From Pseudomonadota bacterium (GTDB taxonomy: Bacteria > Pseudomonadota > Gammaproteobacteria > Steroidobacterales > Steroidobacteraceae): DNA of 64,000 nucleotides. Every line of letters starts with the position of its first letter. The first letter of the stretch is position 1. The notes beneath the pieces were generated by a model that was not told the DNA's origin, made no database searches, and was given only the letters and a program-made list of their open reading frames with translations. Below, piece after piece: positions 16,773-24,657 of the stretch. The translations under genes were made by a program, and so were the position numbers. The stretch spans positions 186,001 through 250,000 of the forward strand of contig JAFEDR010000011.1 of NCBI GenBank assembly GCA_018241525.1, in the 5' to 3' direction.

Positions 16773-17348
16773 TCAGAACCGGTAGTTGAGGCGTCCGTCC
16801 GACTCCGTCACGTGGCCGCCGGCGAGGAGTTGCTCGAGCAGCCGCTCGTGCGCGGCCTTGTCCTGCTTCGGGAACCAGCTGCGGATCTTCCCGAGCAGCC
16901 CGGCGCGCTTCTTCGGCCGATTGCCTTCCTTCTGAAGCAACCCCAGGACTCGCTGAAAGGCGTCCTGCGGTGCCGTGGCGTTCGTCTTCGGAAACGCGTC
17001 CTTGAGCGTCGCCACGCGGCGGCAGGCCTGACCCCGGCCAGCCAGGTGCTTCACGAGCGGGTCAAAGCCCTTGTCCGCCGACAGGATCACGCACGTGGAC
17101 CTGGGCCGCTGGGCGAGTTCCTCGCCCAAGTAGTAGGCGATGTGAAAATCGAGCGCGTTCGGCCCCTGTCCCTGAATGCGAATCCATTGGAGCCGTGCGC
17201 CGAGTGGCTGAGCCTGCGCCACGAGCTCGATCGGCATGTTCTTCTGGTTGAAGCCGTGGAACACCATGACGCGCGCGCCCGCCGGAACCTGGCCTAGGTC
17301 GATCTTCTGGACGTTTTCCAGGTCGACGAACAGGACCGTGTCGCTCAT
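16773..17348 (-). CDS. PIN/NYN-like domain protein
   Basis: A 191-aa protein starting MSDTVLFVDLENVQKIDL. The D-x-E-N near the N-terminus, 'NALDFHIAYYLGEEL' and 'VILSADKGFDPLVKHL' are the acidic-residue clusters of PIN-like nucleases (the bacterial 'PIN-like domain' group with an N-terminal VDxEN). The C-terminal ~60 residues, basic then helical ('AHERLLEQLLAGGHVTESDGRLNYRF'), look like a small winged-helix module. It may be an RNase or RNA-binding factor. The ATG at 17348 is preceded by GGAGAAG; an upstream in-frame start would add ten basic residues. Base composition is noticeably less GC-rich than neighbours (62% and 68% in two 60-base stretches counted), hinting at acquisition. Confidence 0.7.
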   Translation of the reverse strand: MSDTVLFVDLENVQKIDLGQVPAGARVMVFHGFNQKNMPIELVAQAQPLGARLQWIRIQGQGPNALDFHIAYYLGEELAQRPRSTCVILSADKGFDPLVKHLAGRGQACRRVATLKDAFPKTNATAPQDAFQRVLGLLQKEGNRPKKRAGLLGKIRSWFPKQDKAAHERLLEQLLAGGHVTESDGRLNYRF

Positions 17349-17379
17349 CGTTCTTCTCCGGCTGCCTCGCGATTTCACC

Positions 17380-17417
17380 AGTATAGGCAGCGAAGCCGCT
17401 GGCGGCCGGGTTATGCT
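17380..17417. promoter_or_regulatory. Divergent -10 elements between PIN-like and RDD genes
   Basis: On the minus strand TATACT (17385 down to 17380) would start a transcript about 24 nt before the PIN-like ATG. On the plus strand TATGCT (17412-17417) could serve the RDD gene with a leader of roughly 67 nt. Neither has a clear -35 at the right distance, so both are tentative. Confidence 0.35.
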
Positions 17418-17490
17418 GAAAGCCCGGCGCTCGGCCTCCGGCAGCGCCTGACGATGGGCCGCATCACCGCCGAAGGCAGGTAAGGACGTC

Positions 17491-18225
17491 GTGGACGGCG
17501 ATCAACTCGTTATCTCGAGCGCGACCGGGGTGGACATCGCGCTGCCGATCGCCGGACCCGGAAGCCGCGCCTACGCATTCGTGATCGACTGGCACTTTCG
17601 CGCCCTGATCGCCGGCGCGTGGCTCCTGGCCGGCATGTTCATCCTGTTCGGGGCGTTCAAAGTCCCGCCCGAGCCCGAACAGGGCAATCGCTTCGCGCTC
17701 TGGGTGTTGCTGCCGGCGTCCGCGATCTACTTTCTCTATCACCTCGTGCTCGAGTGCGCATTCGGCGGACGCACGCCCGGCAAGCGCATCGCGGGCGTCC
17801 GGCTGGTGACTCGCAGCGGCGACACGCCGTCGCTGGGTGCGCTCGTGATCCGCAATCTGTTACGGTTGATCGATTCGCTGCCGGCCTTCTACGTCGTCGG
17901 GCTGATCGCGACGTTTTCGACCCGCGAGCGCGTGCGCATCGGCGACCTGGCCGCCGGGACCGTCCTCGTGCTCGACCAGCGGGAGGCCCTGAGCGCCATT
18001 GACCAACTCGGCGCCACCGCGATCGCCGATCCGGCCACCGCCGCGCTGGCGGGCGACCTGGTCGCGCGCTGGTCGTCGCTGAGCGACGAACGGCGCACGC
18101 GTCTCGCGAGACAGCTGCTGCGGCACCTCGACCCGGGCGCGTCCGCGCTGTCGCTCGAGGTCATGAATGGCACCGCGCTCAAGGAACGCCTCGAGACGCT
18201 GTTGCGCGGCGCGGCGGCCCCTTGA
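17491..18225 (+). CDS. RDD family membrane protein
   Basis: A 244-aa protein with an RDD domain in its first two-thirds: 'GSRAYAFVIDWHFRALIAGAWLLAGMFILFG' (first membrane span carrying the R and D), a second span around 'FALWVLLPASAIYFLYHLVLE', then 'GGRTPGKRIAGVRLV' and 'VRIGDLAAGTVLV', both highly typical. The last ~75 residues are a soluble cytoplasmic helical tail. The GTG start is preceded by AAGGA. RDD proteins are often found with SpoIIM-like, DUF58 and MoxR genes, exactly as here, and probably act in envelope or membrane-protein assembly. It overlaps the next gene by TTGA. Confidence 0.85.
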   Translation: MDGDQLVISSATGVDIALPIAGPGSRAYAFVIDWHFRALIAGAWLLAGMFILFGAFKVPPEPEQGNRFALWVLLPASAIYFLYHLVLECAFGGRTPGKRIAGVRLVTRSGDTPSLGALVIRNLLRLIDSLPAFYVVGLIATFSTRERVRIGDLAAGTVLVLDQREALSAIDQLGATAIADPATAALAGDLVARWSSLSDERRTRLARQLLRHLDPGASALSLEVMNGTALKERLETLLRGAAAP

Positions 18226-19193
18226 ACTCCCCGGCCCCACGCGGCGGCTGGCTCGCCGAGCGTGCCCCGGTATGGCGCGGGCTCAGCGCCGTCGCGGGCC
18301 GGTTGCGGCGGCGCCAGGATTCCGTGCAGAGCGCCGTCAAGGTGCTCGACGGCTACCGGTCGCTCGCGCGCGACCTCGCGACCGCGCGCCGCCTGCCGGG
18401 CGCGGCGGCGATGGCGCGCGGCCTCGAATCTCTGTACGCCACCTACCATGCCGCGATCACCCGGCCGCCGCGCAACCTGCGCGCGCAGGCGCTCGGGCTG
18501 CTGCGTGACGAGGTGCCGGCCATCATGCGACGGTTGCGGCCGACCCTGGCGTGGGTCGTGCTGCTCTTCGTCGGCACGGCCTTCGCCGGCGGATGGCTGA
18601 TCGCCACCTACCCGGCGCTGATCGGCCTGACCGCGAGCGAGCAGATGATCGACCACGTCGAGCGCGGCGAGCTCTGGACCGACGGACTGCTCAACGTGAC
18701 GCCGTCCTCGGTCCTGTCGATCGACATACTCTCGAACAACATCGTCGTCTCCGTCATCACGTTCTGTGCCGGGATCTTCTATGGCCTCGGCACCGTCTAT
18801 ATGATCGCGCTGAACGGCTTCCTGCTCGGCAGCGTCTTTGCGTTCACGCACCAGTACGGCCTCGACGGCCGCCTGCTGCGCTTCGTGATGGCGCATGGAC
18901 CGGTCGAGCTCTCGGTGATCTGCATCGCCGGTGCCGCCGGCGTCGCGCTCGGCGACTCGCTGGTCCGGCCGGACCGCGCCACCCGACGCGAATCGTTCGA
19001 GCATCGCAGCCGGGAACTCGCCAAGCTGCTCGCGGTGTGCGCGCTGCTGCTGGTCGGCTGCGGGCTGATCGAGGGCTACGTCTCCCCCGACCCGCGCGTG
19101 CCGATGCCGGTGCGGGTCGTGATCGGGCTCGGCTATTGGCTCTTCATGCTGGCGCTGCTGTCCGGCCGCCTGTTCCGCCTCCGGCGCCCCTGA
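18222..19193 (+). CDS. Stage II sporulation protein M-like membrane protein
   Basis: A 323-aa protein with a cytoplasmic N-terminal helical region (~1-105) and about five or six hydrophobic spans (e.g. 'TLAWVVLLFVGTAFAGGWLIATY', 'NIVVSVITFCAGIFYGLGTVYMIALNGFLLGSVFAF'). The SpoIIM signature region 'NNIVVSVITFCAGIFYG...NGFLLG' and 'HGPVELSVICIAGAAGV' are clear. Despite the name, homologues are widespread in non-sporulating bacteria beside RDD and MoxR/DUF58 genes. The TTG start is inferred from its overlap with the RDD stop. It ends 3 bp from the convergent DUF58 gene. Confidence 0.85.
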   Translation: MNSPAPRGGWLAERAPVWRGLSAVAGRLRRRQDSVQSAVKVLDGYRSLARDLATARRLPGAAAMARGLESLYATYHAAITRPPRNLRAQALGLLRDEVPAIMRRLRPTLAWVVLLFVGTAFAGGWLIATYPALIGLTASEQMIDHVERGELWTDGLLNVTPSSVLSIDILSNNIVVSVITFCAGIFYGLGTVYMIALNGFLLGSVFAFTHQYGLDGRLLRFVMAHGPVELSVICIAGAAGVALGDSLVRPDRATRRESFEHRSRELAKLLAVCALLLVGCGLIEGYVSPDPRVPMPVRVVIGLGYWLFMLALLSGRLFRLRRP

Positions 19194-19196
19194 CGC

Positions 19197-20492
19197 TCAG
19201 GCGAGACGGCGGCGCTTGAGGTCCGCGTAGGCGGCAAACACGGCGCGCTCGAGCGAGGCCGGGCGGACGGTCAGCGCGCGTACGCCGGCGGCGGCCAGCG
19301 CCGCGATGCTCCGGCGCCGGTTCTCGTGGCTCTCGCCGGCCGCGAGCGCGCGAAACGGGTCGAGCCAGTCTCCGACCGGCACTTCACCGAACGACTCGAG
19401 TGCGGCGCTGCGCAGGCCGACGACCAGCGTGCGGTGCTCGCGACGCAGCAGGCGCGCCGCGGCGCCGAGCTGGCCGGTCGAGCCCGCATCGTCGATGTCG
19501 GTCAGCAGGATCACGAGGCAGTGATGGCGGACGAGCGTGCGCACCTGCATGGCCGCGTGGATCGCGTTCGAGTCGGTCGGCTGCACCTCGACGCCCGCGA
19601 GCAGGCGACGCAGCCGCGCCGTCGCCGCGGCCCCGCGGGCCGGCGGCAGCGAGGCGAGCGGCCGGTCGCCGTAGACCACCACGCCCACCCGGTCGTCCTG
19701 CTGCACGACGTACTCCGCGAATCGGGCGGTCGCGTTCACGTAGTGCCCGAGGCGGTCGAGGCCGTCGACCCACACGCCGCTGCCACGACCGGCGTCGATC
19801 GCGACCACGACGTCGAGGTGCTGGTCCTCGGTGAAGTCGCGGCTCACCAGCTGGCCGCGCCGCGCCGTGGCCTTCCAGTCGACGGCGCGAACCGGGTCCC
19901 CGGGCCGGAAGGGCCGCAGCTGCAGCAGCTCGCTGCCGGCACCGCTGCGCACCTGCACGCGGTCGCCGCCGACCTCGTTGGCGGCGCTGTCGCGGACCGC
20001 GCCGAGCACGTCGGGCACCACCTCGGCGCGGGCCTCCGGCTCGAGGCGCCGCGGCCACCAGGCGAGCCCGAGCGGCCCGGCGACGCGCACGCGCTGCGGC
20101 GGCCAGTCGGCGCCGCCGAGCCGGCAGGCGGTGACGGACAGGGCGAGCGCCGCCGAATCCGGGCCGAGCTCGACGGTTCGGACGCTGCGGTCGAGCTCGG
20201 CCACGCGCGGCGGCTCCGGCGCGAGCTCGACGACGATCCGGCGCACGCCGCGTCGCAGGAACTCGTAGCGGACGGGCGTCGCCCGGCCAAGCCGCCAGCG
20301 CGGCGCGCCCGCCAGCCGCAGCGAGAGGTGCAGCGCGCGCACGCTGAACGCCTCGTAGGCGAGCCCGGCACAGAGCAGCGCGAGCGGCAGCCGCCACAGG
20401 CGGGCGAGCGGTTCCGGGCCCGCCCAATCGCCGACGATGCCGATCAGGCCCATCGCCACCAGCAGCAGGAACGCGTTCTGGCGCAAGCCCAT
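19197..20492 (-). CDS. DUF58 domain protein
   Basis: A 431-aa protein with two N-terminal membrane spans (~8-50), a beta-rich middle and a C-terminal von Willebrand-A-like part. The DUF58 signature 'LRPFRPGDPVRAVDWKATARRGQLVSRDFTEDQHLDVVVAIDAGRGSG' is clear, with the MIDAS-like D-x-G-x-G-S. DUF58 proteins pair with MoxR ATPases, as here (the MoxR stop lies 10 bp upstream of this ATG), and are thought to help assemble membrane or periplasmic complexes. It is the last gene of the minus-strand operon starting at 24544. Confidence 0.9.
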   Translation of the reverse strand: MGLRQNAFLLLVAMGLIGIVGDWAGPEPLARLWRLPLALLCAGLAYEAFSVRALHLSLRLAGAPRWRLGRATPVRYEFLRRGVRRIVVELAPEPPRVAELDRSVRTVELGPDSAALALSVTACRLGGADWPPQRVRVAGPLGLAWWPRRLEPEARAEVVPDVLGAVRDSAANEVGGDRVQVRSGAGSELLQLRPFRPGDPVRAVDWKATARRGQLVSRDFTEDQHLDVVVAIDAGRGSGVWVDGLDRLGHYVNATARFAEYVVQQDDRVGVVVYGDRPLASLPPARGAAATARLRRLLAGVEVQPTDSNAIHAAMQVRTLVRHHCLVILLTDIDDAGSTGQLGAAARLLRREHRTLVVGLRSAALESFGEVPVGDWLDPFRALAAGESHENRRRSIAALAAAGVRALTVRPASLERAVFAAYADLKRRRLA

Positions 20493-20502
20493 CGGCGCGG
20501 CC

Positions 20503-21447
20503 TCAGCGCGGCACCGGGACCTGGTCGAGGATCTCGGCGACCACGCCGGCGGTGGTCGTCCCCTCGAGGAGCGCATCGGCTGCCGCCAGCAGGCGGTGCG
20601 TCGCCACCAGCGGGAAGGCCTCCTTGACGTCGTCCGGGGCCACGTAGGTCTCGCCACGCAGTCCGGCGAAGATGCGCGCCACGCGCAGCGTCGCGAGCGC
20701 ACCGCGCGTCGAGAGCCCGAGCCCGAGCCGCGCGTGCTCGCGCGTCGCCCGCGCGAGCGCCTGCACGTACTGGATCAGCTCGGGTCCGGCATGCACCGCC
20801 TCGGCGGCCTGGCGCGCGGCGGCGAGCTCGTCGGCACCGAGCGGCGCCTCGCCCGCGGCGGCCGGCACGGGCTCGATCGCGCCATAGCGCGCCAGCACTT
20901 CGCGCTCGGCCTCGTCGTCGACGTAGCCGAGCTGGATGCGCAGCATGAACCGGTCGAGCTGCGATTCCGGCAACGGGTAGGTGCCTTCGAAGTCGCGCGG
21001 GTTCTGCGTCGCCACCACCAGAAACTCCTTCGGCAGCGGGTAGCGCCGGTCGTCGACCGACACCTGCCGCTCCTCCATCGCCTCCAGCAGCGCGGACTGG
21101 GTCTTCGGCCCCGCGCGGTTGATCTCGTCGAACAGCAGCACATCGGCGAAGAGCGGTCCCGGACGGAACGAGAACTTCGCCTGCGCGCCGTCGTAGACGT
21201 GCACGCCGATGATGTCGGACGGCATCAGATCGGCCGTTCCCTGGATGCGCTTGAAGCGCCCGCCGAGCGCCGCGGCGAGCGTGCGGCTGAGGCGGGTCTT
21301 GCCGATGCCGGGCACGCCCTCGACGAGCACGTGACCGCGGGCGACGACGGCGGTGGTGAGGCAGCGCACCGCCGCCTGCATGCCGACCAGCGATCCGCCG
21401 ACCGCCTGCTGCAGGCGCGCCTCCAACTGCTGCAGGGCCGTGGTCAT
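20503..21447 (-). CDS. MoxR family AAA ATPase
   Basis: A 314-aa AAA+ protein. Walker A is GVPGIGKT (44-51), Walker B is VLLFDEIN (103-110), and the sensor region is 'EFLVVATQNPRDFEGTYPLPESQLDRFMLRI'. This is typical MoxR architecture: a chaperone-like ATPase that activates or assembles partner proteins with vWA/DUF58 domains. GAGGAG lies just upstream of the ATG, and the ATG overlaps the DUF4350 stop (ATGA). The downstream DUF58 protein is its probable partner. Confidence 0.93.
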   Translation of the reverse strand: MTTALQQLEARLQQAVGGSLVGMQAAVRCLTTAVVARGHVLVEGVPGIGKTRLSRTLAAALGGRFKRIQGTADLMPSDIIGVHVYDGAQAKFSFRPGPLFADVLLFDEINRAGPKTQSALLEAMEERQVSVDDRRYPLPKEFLVVATQNPRDFEGTYPLPESQLDRFMLRIQLGYVDDEAEREVLARYGAIEPVPAAAGEAPLGADELAAARQAAEAVHAGPELIQYVQALARATREHARLGLGLSTRGALATLRVARIFAGLRGETYVAPDDVKEAFPLVATHRLLAAADALLEGTTTAGVVAEILDQVPVPR

Positions 21448-22838
21448 TGCAGTCTCCTCGTCAGTTCCATCAGTAAGCGGTTGAGTTTCGTCAGATCGAC
21501 GCGCCGCCCGGCCGCGAGCCGCGCGTGCGCGAGGCGCAGCTGCGCGACGTCCGCGGCGGCGAGGCGCGGATGCGCCTCCAGCCACGGCCAGGCGGGCGTG
21601 CCGTCCTCGGGCAACCCGAGCCGCCGATGCAGGCCGTTGAAGAATTGCTCGAGCAGTCGCCGACCGACGGCGACGCCGGGCACGGCGTTCGCGAGAAACG
21701 CGGCGGCGGTCGCGAGCCACGCGGTATCGTCGCGGCGCGTCGCACGGCTGGTCGCCGGTCGCAGCGCCTGCGCGCCGACCGTGATCAGCAGCCAGACGAC
21801 CACGATCCAGAGCAGCGTGCGATGCAGGCGCGGGTCGCGATAGAACGCCCGCGGGTCGTACTCGTCGCTCGCGCCGAGGTGGCCGTCGTCGAGCAGCACG
21901 CGGCCGGCGGGTCCGAGCGCACCACCGACCAGATTGGCGATCAGGCGCGCGTTGCCGGCGCGGTCGAGCAGGGCGTTGCCGAACGGCGAGGCATAGGCGC
22001 AGATCAGCAGCCGTCCGCGACCGCGCGCCTTGAGCCAGAGCGCCGCCTGGCCGGTGTCGGCACGCCGTGCCAGCTCGAGCAGTGGCGAATCATCGAGGCT
22101 GCTGGCCAACCAGCGATCGGCGGGCAGCTCGCTGTGGGTCGCGAGCTCGCGGACCGAGGCGAGCAGCGGGTGCGGCGCCACGGGAGCGAGCGCGACGTCG
22201 CTCGGCGCGAGACCGGCGGCGATCGCCGCCCCGAGGGGGCCGCGGCGGGCGCGGTCGCCCCCGGCGGAATCCGGTCGACCCGGTGCGGTGGCCGGTGCCG
22301 CCGCGTCGTCGTCCTCCTCGTCCCCGGCGGCCGGCCTGGCGTCCGCCGAACCGGCCGCCGCCTTCGCGGCCGCCCGCGCCCGTGCCGCGGCAAGCTCGCG
22401 TTCGGTCTTGAAGTCGAGCCCGGCGAGGCGCCTGAGCTCGTCGATCATCGCCGCGCCGTTGACCTGAGCCCAGCGCGGCGTGTCATCGAGCGCGGCGACG
22501 ATGAACAGGACGTTGCCACGCTCCACCCAGGTGTTCAGCACGTCGATCTCGCGCAGGCGCGCCGGATTGACGTGCGGCAGCGTGGTGATCAGCACGTTGC
22601 CCGTGCCCGGCGCGCCGTCGGGCGCGGCCAGGCGATCGTAGCCGCGGCGCCAGGGCTGCGCTGCGATGTGCTCGGCGGCGAGCCAGCGGCTGAGGCCGAG
22701 GTATCCGTCGGGACCGGGATCGGTCGACAGCGGCTGACTCTCGGGTCCGCGATCCACGCGGGGCTTCGGGAAGACTAGCACCCAGAAGAGCGCCAGCGCC
22801 GCGAGCGCGAGCCCGAATGAGAGCAGTCGTTCCCTCAC
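21444..22838 (-). CDS. DUF4350 domain membrane protein
   Basis: A 464-aa protein with an N-terminal membrane span (LLSFGLALAALALFWVLVF, residues 5-23), a long periplasmic region with the DUF4350 pattern ('GLSRWLAAE', 'LITTLPHVNPARLREIDVLNTWVERGNVLFIVAAL', 'LLICAYASPFGNALLDRAGNARLIANLVGG'), and a second span at 'TLLWIVVVWLLITVGAQAL'. A low-complexity Ala/Asp/Glu linker (~145-190) interrupts the domain. The biochemical role is unknown; homologues occur with MoxR/DUF58/DUF4129. GTG start overlapping the DUF4129 stop; its own stop overlaps the moxR start. Confidence 0.85.
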   Translation of the reverse strand: MRERLLSFGLALAALALFWVLVFPKPRVDRGPESQPLSTDPGPDGYLGLSRWLAAEHIAAQPWRRGYDRLAAPDGAPGTGNVLITTLPHVNPARLREIDVLNTWVERGNVLFIVAALDDTPRWAQVNGAAMIDELRRLAGLDFKTERELAAARARAAAKAAAGSADARPAAGDEEDDDAAAPATAPGRPDSAGGDRARRGPLGAAIAAGLAPSDVALAPVAPHPLLASVRELATHSELPADRWLASSLDDSPLLELARRADTGQAALWLKARGRGRLLICAYASPFGNALLDRAGNARLIANLVGGALGPAGRVLLDDGHLGASDEYDPRAFYRDPRLHRTLLWIVVVWLLITVGAQALRPATSRATRRDDTAWLATAAAFLANAVPGVAVGRRLLEQFFNGLHRRLGLPEDGTPAWPWLEAHPRLAAADVAQLRLAHARLAAGRRVDLTKLNRLLMELTRRLQ

Positions 22839-23749
22839 GCGGCCCCCGTCGACCCGGGCGCGAGCGTGCGATAGAGCTCTATGCCGTCGGCCACGGCGCG
22901 ATCACTCTCGGCCGCGGCGACCGGGACGCCGGCGAAGGCCTCGCGCTCGGCGACCGCGGCGAGTCCCGCGAAGCGCTCACGCTCGCCCGCGGTGAAGGCG
23001 GCCGAGCGCGCGAGCTCGCGGGGCGTCAGCGCTGCGCCACCGCGGAGCCGTCCGGCCGCGGTGAGCGCGTCGACCAGCAGCGCCAGCAGCAGTCGCGGCC
23101 GGTCGGCGGCGGTGGCCGTGCGCAGCGTCGCGAGCGGCCCGGCGTCGGCGCCGGTGCCGGTCGCTTCGGGTCGCGCACGCCATCCGGGTCGCCAGCGCCG
23201 ACCGGCGAGGGCGCCCGTGGCGCGCAGCTCGCCGACCACCAGCGTCGCCGCGCCGGCGACGACGAGCACGATCAGGGCGTAATAGAGCCCGCGGACGACG
23301 GCGGCGGAGGGATTCACCCGATCGAGCCAGCGGATCCACCACGACGACGGTTTCGCGGCGTCGCGCGAGTCGAGCAACCGGCGCACCCAGTCCTTGAACC
23401 GCGCCCAGAGTCCCGGGGAGTCGGCTGCCTCGTGGAGGCGGGCGAGCACCGCGGGCAACCGGGCCGGGTCCGGCCCGGGTCCGGCCCCCGCTCCCGGCGC
23501 CATCAGCTCGAGCGCCGGGCGCAGCGAAATGGCGTCCAGCGAGTCCCGCGTTCGTTCGGACAGCAGTGCCGCGAGTCCTGCCTCCTCGAGCGTCGCGCGC
23601 AATCCCGGACAGCGCTCCTCGAGCGCATCGAGTCCGTGCGCATCGGGTGGCAGCTTGGCAGCGCAGTCGGCGACGAACTCGCGCGGGCCCGCCGCGGCGA
23701 TACTGGCCGCCAGGCAGAGCGCGAGCAGCGTACCGGACGCTCGGCGCAC
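22835..23749 (-). CDS. DUF4129 domain protein
   Basis: A 304-aa protein with a signal peptide (RRASGTLLALCLAASIAAAG), a periplasmic helical region, one membrane span ('GLYYALIVLVVAGAATLVVG'), and a cytoplasmic C-terminal DUF4129 domain with the conserved 'ALTPRELARSAAF...FAGLAAVAEREAFAGVPVA'. DUF4129 is also found at the end of transglutaminase-type envelope proteins. It sits between a multi-span membrane protein (3-bp gap) and DUF4350 (GTGA overlap), so its dosage should match theirs. Confidence 0.85.
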   Translation of the reverse strand: MRRASGTLLALCLAASIAAAGPREFVADCAAKLPPDAHGLDALEERCPGLRATLEEAGLAALLSERTRDSLDAISLRPALELMAPGAGAGPGPDPARLPAVLARLHEAADSPGLWARFKDWVRRLLDSRDAAKPSSWWIRWLDRVNPSAAVVRGLYYALIVLVVAGAATLVVGELRATGALAGRRWRPGWRARPEATGTGADAGPLATLRTATAADRPRLLLALLVDALTAAGRLRGGAALTPRELARSAAFTAGERERFAGLAAVAEREAFAGVPVAAAESDRAVADGIELYRTLAPGSTGAA

Positions 23750-23752
23750 GAC

Positions 23753-24544
23753 TCAGGCCGCGGGCAGTTCCTTGAGTCGGGCTTCGAGATCGCCGCCCTC
23801 GCGCCGCAGCTTCAGGTCGGCGTAGGTCACGATCAGCGCGGCCGGGAACAGCGCGCCCGTCAGGAAACCGGCTGCGATCTCGAAGACCTCCGTCGCGATC
23901 ACGAGGCCGGTGCGGTCGAGCGCGCCCGCGGCCGCGAGCACGCCGGCCAGGATGCCGCCGACCATCACGAGCACGATCAGGATGATCAGCAGCACCGTCA
24001 GGATGATGGCCGTGCGCCACCAGTGTCCGTGGACCGCGCGCCAGCTGGCGCGCAACGACTCCATCGGGCTGGCCCGATCCTCGACGAGGCTCACCGGCCA
24101 GAACTGCAGGCGGCCGAAGACGTAGATGCCCGGGATGATCAGCAGCAGCGTTCCCCCCATGACCGCGAGCAGGTACAGCAGGCCCGCGAGGACGGCCGCG
24201 GGGACGACCCGCAGCCCCGGCCGCAGTCCGATCGCTGCCGTCGGCGCAGCGCCGCCGTGGACCGCGGCCACCGCCGCGAAGATCGCAAAGTAGGACCACA
24301 GCTGGGTGAACCAGGAGGCGATCGCCAGGAGCGCCATGCCCGGCGAATTGATGAACTTCGACAGCTCCAGCACCCCGACCGTCGCGCGGCCGGCCTTGAG
24401 CATCACGGCACCCTGCAGCAGCGCCGCCGCGATCACCGACAGCAGGCTCGGCAGCCACCAGGCGCCGAACGACGCGCGGTAGAGGCGGAATGAGTCATCG
24501 AGGACGCCGCCGATCGGACGCGGCGCGCTGGGTCGCTGGTACAT
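23753..24544 (-). CDS. Multi-span membrane protein of the MoxR/DUF58 operon
   Basis: A 263-aa hydrophobic protein with about six membrane spans (e.g. 'LPSLLSVIAAALLQGAVML', 'VPAAVLAGLLYLLAVMGGTLLLIIPGIYVF', 'TAIILTVLLIILIVLVMVGGILAGVLA', 'AAGFLTGALFPAALIVTYADLKLR'). The pattern 'G-x-I-x-D-S-F-x-L-Y-R' near the N-terminus and 'Y-x-D-L-K-L-R' near the end recalls the GDPD-membrane-domain/DUF975-like group. It is the first gene of the operon; ATG 24544 is preferred over a GTG one codon upstream. No enzymatic motif; a structural role in the envelope is a guess. Confidence 0.7.
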   Translation of the reverse strand: MYQRPSAPRPIGGVLDDSFRLYRASFGAWWLPSLLSVIAAALLQGAVMLKAGRATVGVLELSKFINSPGMALLAIASWFTQLWSYFAIFAAVAAVHGGAAPTAAIGLRPGLRVVPAAVLAGLLYLLAVMGGTLLLIIPGIYVFGRLQFWPVSLVEDRASPMESLRASWRAVHGHWWRTAIILTVLLIILIVLVMVGGILAGVLAAAGALDRTGLVIATEVFEIAAGFLTGALFPAALIVTYADLKLRREGGDLEARLKELPAA

Positions 24545-24657
24545 CACCCCTCCCTGACGGCCCTACTGGACCTGTGATTCGCGGCGCGATTTCCCGCGCG
24601 CCCTACCCCGCTGCCACGTTAGCACAGGCCCCCGACGGGACGCCCGCGCGGCACCCG

